A stretch of 64,000 nucleotides of DNA from Aliarcobacter faecis (GTDB taxonomy: Bacteria > Campylobacterota > Campylobacteria > Campylobacterales > Arcobacteraceae): NCBI RefSeq assembly GCF_013201705.1, contig NZ_CP053837.1, forward strand, positions 558,001 through 622,000. Direction: 5' to 3'. Positions 7,740 to 15,345 of the stretch are shown here, piece after piece. Position 1 is the stretch's first letter. Every line of letters starts with the position of its first letter. The translations under genes were made by a program, and so were the position numbers. The notes under the pieces are model-generated. The model saw only the letters and a program-made list of their open reading frames with translations. It was not told where the DNA came from and made no database searches.

Positions 7740-7830
7740 GATGTAATATTCTATCATAATATATTTAAAAGATGTATTAGTGCTTGCAAATATATTTATT
7801 TGATGTAATATTTTAATATAAAACATCAAA
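7740..7830. promoter_or_regulatory. Divergent control region with repeats
   Basis: GATGTAATATT occurs at 7740-7750 and again at 7802-7812 in the same orientation. The second copy lies in an inverted repeat, TTTGATGT (7799-7806) with ACATCAAA (7823-7830). The region sits between the leftward HTH unit and the rightward 37-residue/antirepressor unit and ends just before the AAAGGA ribosome site at about 7828. This is the layout of a lysis-lysogeny type switch. Confidence 0.5.
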
Positions 7831-7840
7831 GGAATGTAAA

Positions 7841-7954
7841 ATGAGTATAAAAGCAATAAATAAAAGTGGTAGAAGTAGAGTTTTAAGAGTTGATAGTTTT
7901 GAAACTATGATAAAAATTGTAGATAGATTTGAAAGATGGGAGTTTGTATCATGA
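7841..7954 (+). CDS. 37-residue peptide upstream of antirepressor (putative)
   Basis: ATG 7841 with AAAGGAATG upstream encodes a basic 37-residue peptide (MSIKAINKSGRSRVLRVDSF...FERWEFVS). Its TGA overlaps the ATG of the antirepressor gene (ATGA), so it is probably the first gene of the rightward unit and a translational coupler. No family is recognised. Confidence 0.5.
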   Translation: MSIKAINKSGRSRVLRVDSFETMIKIVDRFERWEFVS

Positions 7955-8805
7955 GCGAAATTATAAAAATATCAAGTGAAATTATAGGAATTAAAAAGAT
8001 AAATAGTGTAAAAGCAAGAGATTTACATAAGGCTCTTGGAATTATAAAACCTTTTACAGATTGGATAAAAGTTCAAATCCAAAGAACAGGGTTAAGAATA
8101 AATATAGATTATATTGTTTTTGATGAAAAGGTTGAAGCTGGAAATGGTTTTTCTTTTAGAAAAGAATATATACTTGATGCAAGAAGTGCAAAACATATTG
8201 CAATGATGAGTCAAGGTAAAAAAGCCGAAAATGTAAGGGATTATTTTGTAGAAATAGAAGAACAATATGAACTATTGATGCAAAACCCAAACATTCACGA
8301 ACTAAGTGGAAGAGTTGGTGGACTTACTCGTTCAAACAATGAATTGAGAAAAGAGCTTGATAAATTGAAGAAAAACTCTAAAAAGAGATTTGAAAATCTT
8401 GAAGATGATGTTGATGAACTAAAATCAAAACAGTTTTTAATCACTCATAAAAGTTTTGATGAAAAGCTAGATTTACTATTTAAAAGAAATAAAGAGATTT
8501 TAAATAGAAATGCAAATGAGTTTAATAGAGAAACTTTTATCAAATGGCTACAAGAACACAATGTTTTTTATGGTGAATATCTTGAAATCTTAAGAACAGA
8601 TGGTACTGAACTTCAAAGATGGGCTATAAATCAATTTGAGAATGAGAAAAAAAGAAGAGTTGAAGCTGAAAAAGAGCTATATAAAATGAAATATAGATAT
8701 GAAAAAACATTAAATAAAATATCAGATTTGCAAAAAATTGCTAAAAATATTGTGGATTTTGATATGGAAATAGAAAAAGAAATGAATATGGTTGATTTTG
8801 GGTAA
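7951..8805 (+). CDS. AntA/AntB-type phage antirepressor
   Basis: A 284-residue protein. Residues about 10-100 carry the AntA/AntB domain (VKARDLHKALGIIKPFTDWI, then DYIVFDEKVEAGNGF, YILDARSAKHIAMMSQGKKA). A coiled coil spans about 120-170, and a charged helical C-terminal half follows. The start is ATG 7951 through an ATGA overlap with the upstream peptide gene, with TGGGAG 8 bases before; an in-frame ATG at 7936 is less well placed. Antirepressors relieve lysogenic repression, so beside the divergent HTH gene it probably controls this island or prophage induction. Confidence 0.8.
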   Translation: MSEIIKISSEIIGIKKINSVKARDLHKALGIIKPFTDWIKVQIQRTGLRINIDYIVFDEKVEAGNGFSFRKEYILDARSAKHIAMMSQGKKAENVRDYFVEIEEQYELLMQNPNIHELSGRVGGLTRSNNELRKELDKLKKNSKKRFENLEDDVDELKSKQFLITHKSFDEKLDLLFKRNKEILNRNANEFNRETFIKWLQEHNVFYGEYLEILRTDGTELQRWAINQFENEKKRRVEAEKELYKMKYRYEKTLNKISDLQKIAKNIVDFDMEIEKEMNMVDFG

Positions 8806-8831
8806 TATAAAGCCAAAAAGGCTTTATATTA
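8803..8831. terminator. Bidirectional terminator (12-bp perfect stem)
   Basis: TAATATAAAGCC at 8803-8814 and GGCTTTATATTA at 8820-8831 form a perfect stem around an AAAAA loop. The hairpin contains the stop codons of both convergent genes (TAA 8803-8805 and 8829-8831), an economical bidirectional terminator. Confidence 0.75.
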
Positions 8832-9101
8832 AATAGAAGTGTTATTTTTTAATATATCCATAACCTGTTTTTCAAAACCCTCTAAAATAAAAATAAATGC
8901 TGATCTATCGTCTAAGGATATTTTTTCTCTTATATATTTTAAAGTAATTATATTTTCAGATTGAATAACATCAAAAATTTTACTAAGGTATTTATACTTT
9001 ATTTCAAAATAAGGTGAATATTCTTTATTAAAAGAAGGAGAATCTTCTTGAATTATTACTAATATATCATTTATATCCGATTCTGTAAAAAACAATTTCA
9101 T
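8829..9101 (-). CDS. Hypothetical 90-residue accessory protein
   Basis: An acidic soluble 90-residue protein (MKLFFTESDINDILVIIQED at the start, FIFILEGFEKQVMDILKN near the end), expressed leftward from its own promoter region and ending in the shared terminator. AAGGAAATTAATT precedes the ATG. It is the last gene of the accessory island before the late genes resume. No family is recognised; a phage-regulated immunity or anti-host role would be a guess. Confidence 0.5.
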   Translation of the reverse strand: MKLFFTESDINDILVIIQEDSPSFNKEYSPYFEIKYKYLSKIFDVIQSENIITLKYIREKISLDDRSAFIFILEGFEKQVMDILKNNTSI

Positions 9102-9219
9102 AATTAATTTCCTTTATTGTTAATTTATAGTTTTATCAAGTATAAAACCGATATTTTACAACCTTTTTACTACTATTTAAAAAACTACAACCTATATACC
9201 ATAATTTTAAAAAAAATGG

Positions 9220-9241
9220 TAGGGTAGAAAATCCTACCCTA
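9220..9241. other. Hairpin upstream of head genes
   Basis: TAGGGTAG / CTACCCTA form an 8-bp stem with a 6-base loop. A T-run follows only in the minus-strand reading (the plus strand has AAAAAAAAT before it), so it would terminate leftward, not rightward, transcription. It may insulate the 90-residue gene from antisense reading. Confidence 0.4.
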
Positions 9242-9267
9242 AAAAAATATTCTAAATCTTGTCAAAA

Positions 9268-9295
9268 TTGCACCAAGAAAAATAAAAAGGTGCAA
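9268..9295 (+). promoter_or_regulatory. Hairpin covering the ribosome site of the gpW-like gene
   Basis: TTGCACC at 9268-9274 pairs with GGTGCAA at 9289-9295 (14-base loop). The second arm includes the GG of the Shine-Dalgarno AAGG that serves ATG 9299, so folding would hide the ribosome site of the first head gene. Confidence 0.4.
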
Positions 9296-9298
9296 AAG

Positions 9299-9532
9299 AT
9301 GGCAAGAACAATAGGTGAACTTTACGATTCAATTCTTTTTCAAATTGAAAAAACACAAGAATCACAATCTTATCAAACTGAATCAGGTGCACAACTTACT
9401 CGTGGACAACTTTCTACACTTTATGCTGAGAGAAATAGACTTTTAGAAAAAATTGAACAATATGGTAGAAACTATATCGAAGGACAAAATACAGCACCAA
9501 TTGGTGATATTTCTTTAGTGAGTTTTGCATAA
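9299..9532 (+). CDS. gpW-like head-tail connector
   Basis: A 77-residue protein from ATG 9299 (AAGG 8 bases upstream; a GTG at 9290 overlaps the ribosome site). Helical N terminus MARTIGELYDSILFQIEKTQ, a beta-like QSYQTESGAQLTRGQL and a long helix LYAERNRLLEKIEQYGRNY match the alpha-beta-alpha layout of lambda gpW, which caps the portal before tail joining. It joins the portal gene by a TAATG overlap, the standard W-B order. Assignment rests mainly on size and position. Confidence 0.6.
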   Translation: MARTIGELYDSILFQIEKTQESQSYQTESGAQLTRGQLSTLYAERNRLLEKIEQYGRNYIEGQNTAPIGDISLVSFA

Positions 9533-10980
9533 TGAATAAAATAGCACAAACTTTACTATGGACTTCAAATGTACTAACTTTTGGTGCAGTTAGGAAAGTT
9601 TATGAAAGAGCATTTTATGAAGGTGCAAAACAAACTAGACTAAATAGAGATTTTAATATCCAAAACAATCACTTTGAATTACAAGCTTCAGCAGATAGAG
9701 ATATGCTAAGAGCTAGAGCTAGATGGCTAAGTGCGAACAATCCTATTTGTAAAAGTATAGATAACTCAATTATAAAAAATGTAGTGGGAAATGGTATCTC
9801 TTTGCAATCAAGGATAAATAAAAATGAAGTAAAAAATGCAGAAGATTTTAACAATAAAATAGAAACTTTGTGGAATGAGTTCATTAAAAAACAGAACTTT
9901 GATGTAACAGGTAGAGCTTCTTTTAGAAAATTTCAAAAAATGCTTGTAAAAGCAAAACTTGTAGATGGTGAATCTTTAATAAATTGTATTTGGACTAAAG
10001 ATAAAAAATTCCCTTTGAAGTTTCAACTTATAGAAGTTGATCAACTTGATATTTCAAAAAAGAGAAATAATGATAACACTATTTTTAGTGGAGTTGAAAT
10101 AGATAGTTTTGGAAAACCAATAGCCTATCACTTAAAAACAGAAGTAAATAGTTTTTCCTCAAAAAGATTTGATGCAAAAAATATTATTCATTTTTACGAT
10201 GCTGAAAGAGTTACTCAATATCGTGGAATATCAGAATATGCACAAACTATCAATAACTTAAAAGATTTTCAAGCATATAACGATAGTGAAATTATTAAAA
10301 ATAGAGTTTTAGCCTCTTTTGCAACATTTATAAAAACTTCAAATGTTGGAGGGAATATTTTTGGAGATAAAAAATTAGCAGAGAAATCAGGAAGTAGCGA
10401 CCCTATAAAAGAGATAACAGCAGGGATGATTAAATATCTTCGCCCTGGAGAAGAAGTTGCAACTGTGCAATCAAATCAGTTAGGAAATAGTTACAACGAT
10501 TTTATAAAAAATACTATTCGAATAATATCAGCAGGAAGAGATATATCTTATGAACTTGCTATTAGAGATTACTCACAAGTTAATTTTTCAAGTGCAAGAG
10601 CTAGTTTGATTCAAGATAACAAAAGATTTGATGATGAGCAAATATTACTTGTAGAGGACGCACTAAATCCAATGTTTGAAATGTTTGTAGATAGTGTAGT
10701 TTTAAGTGGTGCTTTGCAAGTACCAAATGATTATTGGTCAAATAAAGAAAAATATATAAAAGCTGTTTGGATTATGCCAACTAGAGAGTGGGTGGACCCA
10801 CTAAAAGATATTAAATCAATAGAATCTGAAATAAAACTTGGATTAAACAGTCGTACAAGAGCAGCTGCTGGAAAAGGTAGAAATTTTGAAGATATTATTG
10901 AAGAGCAGATAAATGAAGAAAAATTGATTGCTGAAAAAAGAAAAAAAGCTGGACTTGAACCAGTTTTAGTTGAAGAGTAA
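9532..10980 (+). CDS. Portal protein (lambda gpB family)
   Basis: A 482-residue portal protein. The N-terminal part has ARWLSANNPICKSIDNSIIK followed by VVGNGISLQ, the hallmark of the lambda-type portal family; FQLIEVDQLD, VTQYRGISEYAQTINNLKDF and YSQVNFSSARASLIQDNK follow. It forms the dodecameric ring at the capsid vertex through which terminase pumps DNA. Length is slightly shorter than lambda gpB (533). A perfect TTTTCCCGCGGGAAAA dyad lies immediately after its stop. Confidence 0.92.
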   Translation: MNKIAQTLLWTSNVLTFGAVRKVYERAFYEGAKQTRLNRDFNIQNNHFELQASADRDMLRARARWLSANNPICKSIDNSIIKNVVGNGISLQSRINKNEVKNAEDFNNKIETLWNEFIKKQNFDVTGRASFRKFQKMLVKAKLVDGESLINCIWTKDKKFPLKFQLIEVDQLDISKKRNNDNTIFSGVEIDSFGKPIAYHLKTEVNSFSSKRFDAKNIIHFYDAERVTQYRGISEYAQTINNLKDFQAYNDSEIIKNRVLASFATFIKTSNVGGNIFGDKKLAEKSGSSDPIKEITAGMIKYLRPGEEVATVQSNQLGNSYNDFIKNTIRIISAGRDISYELAIRDYSQVNFSSARASLIQDNKRFDDEQILLVEDALNPMFEMFVDSVVLSGALQVPNDYWSNKEKYIKAVWIMPTREWVDPLKDIKSIESEIKLGLNSRTRAAAGKGRNFEDIIEEQINEEKLIAEKRKKAGLEPVLVEE

Positions 10981-10998
10981 ATTTTCCCGCGGGAAAAT
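10981..10998. repeat. Dyad site 1 (TTTCCC-GC-GGGAAA)
   Basis: An 18-bp perfect palindrome, ATTTTCCCGCGGGAAAAT, directly after the portal stop and 7 bases before the AAGGAGG of the capsid gene. It belongs to a three-member set in this prophage. Confidence 0.7.
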
Positions 10999-11016
10999 CT
11001 AAAAAAAGGAGGAAAT

Positions 11017-12909
11017 GTGCCAAAGAAAAAAGAAGATATACAACGAAAATTAGCTGGATTTGATACTCAAAGAAATTTTATTGTTGATAAAAATGCAATA
11101 AATGAAGAGAGTAGAACTATATCTTTTATCCTTGTTTCTGAACAAAATGAGGGTGAAAGATATGACTGGTGGAAAGATGAAGTTTTTATTGAGAAACTAG
11201 ATGTTAATGGAGCTAAAGTTGAAAGACTTAAAACATTCTTCAAAGACCACAATAGAAGTGTTGATTCTGCTATAGGAAAAATTGAAAATGTAAGAGTAGA
11301 AGATGGAAAACTAAAAGCAGATGTAGTTTTTGGAACTGATGAAGCAAGTGAAAAAATCTTTAGAAAGTATGTAGATGGGATTTTAACTGATTGTTCAATT
11401 GGTTATCGAATCTTATCTACAAAAATTGAAGAGAGAAAAGGTGAACCAACACTTGTAACTGTAACAGAATATGAGATATTTGAACTTAGTGCAGTTGGAG
11501 TTGGTTTTGATAGAGGTGCGACTGTAGGTCGAGAATTAAATTTAAATAAAGGAGATGATTCTATGAATGAAGAGTTAAAAAAAGAGTTAGAGCAGTTAAG
11601 ATCTATTGTAGATGGTTTAACAGCTGAACAACAAACGAGAAAAGTTCAGTTGGAAAAAATGGAAGAAGAATCAAAAAGAGCAATGGATTCAAATAATTTT
11701 AAAAATGAACAAACAAGAACAGCTGAAATTATGGATTTAACAACTGCTGGACATTTAACACTTGAAAGAGCTAGTGAATTTGTAAAAACTGGTGCGTCTA
11801 TTGATGAAGTTAGAAAAGCAATTATTGATGAAAAAACAAGAGTTTCTCAAACTGTTGTTGTAGGTGGAACTCCTGATGCAGAAAGTATGGTTAGAAGTAT
11901 TGAAGATTCAATCATTGCTAGATGTGGAGTACAAGTTGAGTTAAAAGACAATTATTTTAGAGGTGCATCTTTAACTGATATGGCAAGACATTTACTAGGT
12001 GTAAGTTCTATGGATAGATTAGATATTGCACAAAGATCTATGAGTAATGATCAGTTTGCACTTTTACTTGGAAATGTAGCAAATAGAGTTTTAGTTTCAA
12101 ATTTTGAAGAGCAAGAAGGAACTTATCATCTTTGGACTTCAAATGTAGATTTACCAAATTTTAAAATTCAAAATGATGTAAGTATCAAAAACCCAAATGG
12201 AAGACTTGCTAAATTAAAAGAAAAAGGTGAGTTAGAAAATCTTGAATTAGATGAAAATGGAGAAGCTTGGAAGTTAGAAAGCTTTGGAAATAAATTTACA
12301 TTTACAAGACAGATGCTTATAAATGATGATTTAGGGGCATTTACAAATATTGTTGCACAGTTTGGACAGATGGCAAAAAGAACTGCAAATGGTAGAGTTT
12401 ATGATTTATTACAAAAAAAAGGTGATTTTGCAAACTATAAAATGAATGACAATAAACCTTTATTTGATACTTCTCATAAAAATTTAGATAATGGAGCAAC
12501 TTTATCTAGTGAATCTTTAAGTGCTGCAAGAGTTAGAATGAGAAGACAAATGGATGGAGAAATAGCTTTAAATATTAACCCAAAATATTTAATAGTAAGT
12601 CCAGAAAATGAAGCAACAGCATTGAGAATCTTAACAAGTGAAGCAGACCCAACAGGAAATAATAGTGGAGTTACAAATATTCATAAAAACTCTTTAACCG
12701 TAATTATTGAGAGTGAATTAGATGCAAATCCTTGGTATTTAGCAGCTGCTAGAAAAACTATAAAAACTGGAACTTTAGCTGGAACTGGTGGACAACCAAT
12801 TGTTCAAGAAAGACTTAGAAGTGGTGGAGGTATCGAATATGATTGTTTATTTGATTTTGGTTTAGTGGTTGAAGACTTTAGAGGTCTATATAAAAATTTA
12901 GGAGCATAA
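11017..12909 (+). CDS. Prohead protease fused to major capsid protein
   Basis: A 630-residue two-domain protein starting at GTG 11017, behind a perfect AAGGAGG. Residues about 20-180 are an HK97-type prohead protease: the FFKDHNRSVDSAIG segment holds the candidate catalytic His and TDCSIGYRI the candidate Ser, followed by FELSAVGVGFDRGA. A coiled-coil scaffold-like segment covers about 185-240, then a long HK97-fold coat domain to the end (LIVSPENEATALRILTSEAD, VVEDFRGLYKN). Maturation would cut between them. In many phages these are separate genes; here one frame encodes protease, delta-domain and coat. Confidence 0.88.
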   Translation: MPKKKEDIQRKLAGFDTQRNFIVDKNAINEESRTISFILVSEQNEGERYDWWKDEVFIEKLDVNGAKVERLKTFFKDHNRSVDSAIGKIENVRVEDGKLKADVVFGTDEASEKIFRKYVDGILTDCSIGYRILSTKIEERKGEPTLVTVTEYEIFELSAVGVGFDRGATVGRELNLNKGDDSMNEELKKELEQLRSIVDGLTAEQQTRKVQLEKMEEESKRAMDSNNFKNEQTRTAEIMDLTTAGHLTLERASEFVKTGASIDEVRKAIIDEKTRVSQTVVVGGTPDAESMVRSIEDSIIARCGVQVELKDNYFRGASLTDMARHLLGVSSMDRLDIAQRSMSNDQFALLLGNVANRVLVSNFEEQEGTYHLWTSNVDLPNFKIQNDVSIKNPNGRLAKLKEKGELENLELDENGEAWKLESFGNKFTFTRQMLINDDLGAFTNIVAQFGQMAKRTANGRVYDLLQKKGDFANYKMNDNKPLFDTSHKNLDNGATLSSESLSAARVRMRRQMDGEIALNINPKYLIVSPENEATALRILTSEADPTGNNSGVTNIHKNSLTVIIESELDANPWYLAAARKTIKTGTLAGTGGQPIVQERLRSGGGIEYDCLFDFGLVVEDFRGLYKNLGA

Positions 12910-12910
12910 T

Positions 12911-13252
12911 ATGAGTGTACAAAAACAAGCTATAGAAAAATATGATGGTAGGGTTATTACTTATACTTGTACGAAAACAGTTACTGTAGGGGATGTGATT
13001 CCTCTTGGTGTAAGTATGATAGGAATTGCTGTAAATAGTGGTTTAGTTGGTGAAGAAATAAGTGTTGAAGTTGAGAAAGTTTGGATAATCAAAGCAAAAA
13101 CACAAGATGTTATAAATCTTGGTGATACTTTATATTGGGATGATGAAAACAAAGAGCTTACTTTAGAAAAAACAGACAATATTTATGCAGGTAGAGCTAT
13201 AAGCTCTAAAGGTGCAGTTGCTGGTGTAGTAGAAGTAAAGATAAATGTATGA
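12911..13252 (+). CDS. DUF2190 capsid decoration-type protein
   Basis: A 113-residue beta-rich protein beginning MSVQKQAIEKYDGRVITYTC, with GDVIPLGVSMIGIAVNSGL and GDTLYWDDENKELT, features of the DUF2190 family found directly behind major capsid genes. Family members decorate or stabilise the head (the lambda gpD slot). It starts two bases after the capsid stop and overlaps the next gene by ATGA. Confidence 0.8.
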   Translation: MSVQKQAIEKYDGRVITYTCTKTVTVGDVIPLGVSMIGIAVNSGLVGEEISVEVEKVWIIKAKTQDVINLGDTLYWDDENKELTLEKTDNIYAGRAISSKGAVAGVVEVKINV

Positions 13253-13524
13253 GTTTTAAAGATGATTTAGAAGCAGACTTAGGAGTTTTTTATGATTCCA
13301 ATGAATTTGCTTTCAAAGGTTTAATAAAAGGAAGAGAGATCTCTCTTCTTTTTAGAAAAGATATAGAAATTGAAAATATTAAAGAACAGGTTATAAGAGT
13401 TAGAACATTTGAAGTTAGTGATTTATCTATAGGTGACAAAATAACAATAAATAATAAAAACTATAAATGTTTACACTTTAAAAATGATGATTCTCAAACG
13501 ACTATAGTAATAAGTGAAATATGA
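13249..13524 (+). CDS. Head-tail joining protein (gpFII-like)
   Basis: A 91-residue protein. MSFKDDLEADLGVFYDSNEF at the start and a beta-rich C-terminal half (IRVRTFEVSDLSIGDKITIN) fit the lambda gpFII family, which attaches to the head after packaging and receives the tail. It is coupled to both neighbours by ATGA overlaps. Assignment combines a typical start with position. Confidence 0.6.
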   Translation: MSFKDDLEADLGVFYDSNEFAFKGLIKGREISLLFRKDIEIENIKEQVIRVRTFEVSDLSIGDKITINNKNYKCLHFKNDDSQTTIVISEI

Positions 13525-13805
13525 AATTAGAAGAAGCTAAACAAAAAATTATAGAGGCAATAGAGCTAGATGAAAATAGTTATGAAATAAAATTAATTGA
13601 AAGACAATTTCAAGGTATTTCAAAATATATAGCTATTTTTGGAATTATCTCTAAAACAGGTTTGATTGATGATGTTGTTATTGAAAAAATTGTTTCAATG
13701 ATTGAAAGTGGAAATGATAATTTTAAAATTGAGAAAACCCAATTAAATATGAAAGATATGGATTTTGATATTTTACTTATTAATGCAGAAATAAATTTAA
13801 GGTAA
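13521..13805 (+). CDS. Tail completion protein (gpU position)
   Basis: A 94-residue protein in the slot of lambda gpU (tail terminator), between gpFII and the tail tube protein. It has a helical N terminus (MKLEEAKQKIIEAIEL), a central beta strand region and a final strand (DFDILLINAEINLR). No diagnostic motif is visible, so the terminator role is inferred from gene order only. Confidence 0.4.
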   Translation: MKLEEAKQKIIEAIELDENSYEIKLIERQFQGISKYIAIFGIISKTGLIDDVVIEKIVSMIESGNDNFKIEKTQLNMKDMDFDILLINAEINLR

Positions 13806-13813
13806 GGATAAAA

Positions 13814-14737
13814 ATGGCTAAATCATTAACTGATAAAACGGTAGTACTTTTTAAATACAATGCAACCCCTACAAATGGAAATGCAGTTACAACATCGAAT
13901 GTACCTTTTGTAAAACCTAGTATAAAAAGTAAAACCTATAAAGATGTAGGAACAGGTAAACTTGGTAATCAAAAAACTTACATAGATGAACATCAAACAG
14001 ATACTTCTTTTGACTTAGAAATATTACTAAGAGGAAATGATAAAACAGGAGTTGCTCCTATAACAGCACCAAAAATTGCTGAATTATTAAAAGCTAGTGG
14101 ATTAATAGAAACTGTAGGAGCTGATAATATTTCTTATAAACCAAACCACAATTATGTTGAACCAAGTATTTGTTGTGTTTTTCAAGATGATACTAAAAGA
14201 ATAATAACTGGTGTTATGTGTGATATGAAAATCTCTGGAACTGTTGGAGAAGCTGCAAAAGCAACTTTTACAGTACAAGGTTTTACTGTTCCTGCTCCAA
14301 TAATTGAGGTAAATCCAACAGTAACACTTGATGATAATTCATTGATGATTGTTAGTAAAGTAACTGCAATTACTTTAGATGGAGATATCTTAAATATTAC
14401 AAGTTTTGAATTAAGTTTAAATAATGAAATTAAACTAGATTATGCAACGAATATGGGTGAATTTGTTAGAAAAGATTTTGCTCCAAAAATGAAATTAACA
14501 GGAGTAAAAATAAAAGGTGATGAGACTGCATGGAGTGATTTAACTTCAGATGAAATTAGAGAAATTGAAATTGTTTTAGGAAGTGGAATAGGTAAAACTT
14601 TAACTATTGTAGCTTCTCAATCAAAAACAAGTGATATGGAAGAAAATGATGATGATGGAACAGTTGCTTTTACTAGAACTTTTGATTTACAAGGGGATAG
14701 TACAGGTCAAAATCAATTTGAAATAATTTGGTCATAG
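13814..14737 (+). CDS. Major tail tube protein (gpV-like)
   Basis: A 307-residue beta-rich protein with features of long-tailed-phage tube subunits: an N-terminal segment LTDKTVVLFKYNATPTNGNA, the repeated motif SGTVGEAAKATFTVQGF at about 150-166, and a second beta module with FELSLNNEIKL and DFAPKMKLTGVKIKG, ending FDLQGDSTGQNQFEIIW. It polymerises into the tail tube. It stands directly before the frameshifting chaperone genes, as gpV does before gpG in lambda. Confidence 0.75.
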   Translation: MAKSLTDKTVVLFKYNATPTNGNAVTTSNVPFVKPSIKSKTYKDVGTGKLGNQKTYIDEHQTDTSFDLEILLRGNDKTGVAPITAPKIAELLKASGLIETVGADNISYKPNHNYVEPSICCVFQDDTKRIITGVMCDMKISGTVGEAAKATFTVQGFTVPAPIIEVNPTVTLDDNSLMIVSKVTAITLDGDILNITSFELSLNNEIKLDYATNMGEFVRKDFAPKMKLTGVKIKGDETAWSDLTSDEIREIEIVLGSGIGKTLTIVASQSKTSDMEENDDDGTVAFTRTFDLQGDSTGQNQFEIIWS

Positions 14738-14746
14738 GAGATATAA

Positions 14747-15040
14747 ATGCCATTAAAACTTAAGAAACATAGAGCTTCTATTAAATTTGAATATGAATTT
14801 GATGATGGAACAGTAGAAGAGTTAGAATATTTTGGAACAACATCAAACCAAATTGAGAAAGCTTTTTTAATTAAAGAAGATGATGTAAAAGGTCAGTTAG
14901 ATTTTACAGTTTCCTTATTGAAAGAAAATATTAAAGGTCCAAATGTTGAAAAAGTAATTGAAGAACAAAAAGATACAAATATTTTTGATTTTAAAGAGAT
15001 TTTAGACATTGAACTGGGAAAGCAGAAAAAGAGAAGATAG
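14747..15040 (+). CDS. Tail assembly chaperone gpG-like (unshifted product)
   Basis: A 97-residue acidic protein (MPLKLKKHRASIKFEYEFDD...), the product of normal translation that ends at TAG 15038. It corresponds to lambda gpG, which coats the tape measure protein during tail assembly. Codons 90-92 contain the slippery heptamer, so a fraction of ribosomes change frame and make the longer gpGT form. Confidence 0.8.
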   Translation: MPLKLKKHRASIKFEYEFDDGTVEELEYFGTTSNQIEKAFLIKEDDVKGQLDFTVSLLKENIKGPNVEKVIEEQKDTNIFDFKEILDIELGKQKKRR

Positions 15041-15345
15041 AAAAACTCTATCTTTGGGCTGAACAAAATGCAAAAGGTGTTGGAGAATTATCTTTAACTA
15101 TTGAAGATATAGAAGAACTAAAAGAAAATCTTATGTCAAAAATAGTTTTTTTTGAAGATATCGAAATTTTAAAATTAATAAATATTTTTTTGATAATTCC
15201 TTTTGAATATGGACCTTTTGGACCTATTGGGAAGAATTATCAAGCTACTAAAGATTATTTATCATGGAATGGTCTTGATAAAAAGTATTGGACTCCTATA
15301 GTTTTAAATATGGGATTGATTTGGATTCAAAATAGTAAGGTGTGA
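14747..15345 (+). CDS. gpGT-like tail chaperone made by -1 frameshift
   Basis: Slipping back one base at 15016-15022 continues into an open frame (...GKAEKEKIEKLYLWAEQ) that runs to TGA 15345, giving a fusion of about 199 residues. The T part contains KLYLWAEQNAKGVGEL and FEYGPFGPIGKNYQA. An internal ATG at 15133 could start a shorter T-only frame but has no clear ribosome site. In lambda the T domain recruits tube subunits to the tape measure. The slippery sequence and continuous second frame make this a firm inference. Confidence 0.85.
15016..15022 (+). promoter_or_regulatory. Slippery heptamer GGGAAAG for -1 frameshift
   Basis: In the gpG frame the codons read CT(G GGA AAG), exactly the X XXY YYZ pattern and the same heptamer used in lambda G-GT. 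The -1 frame is open for 107 codons downstream and the zero frame stops 16 bases later. Confidence 0.85.

Noticed and set aside
9220-9241. The hairpin as a rightward terminator after the antirepressor
   Set aside because: The T-run lies on the wrong side for rightward transcription, and the antirepressor already has a better terminator at 8803.
15133-15345. A separate 70-residue protein between gpG and tape measure
   Set aside because: It is the end of the T domain reached by the -1 frameshift; the frame is open well upstream of its ATG and there is no ribosome site.
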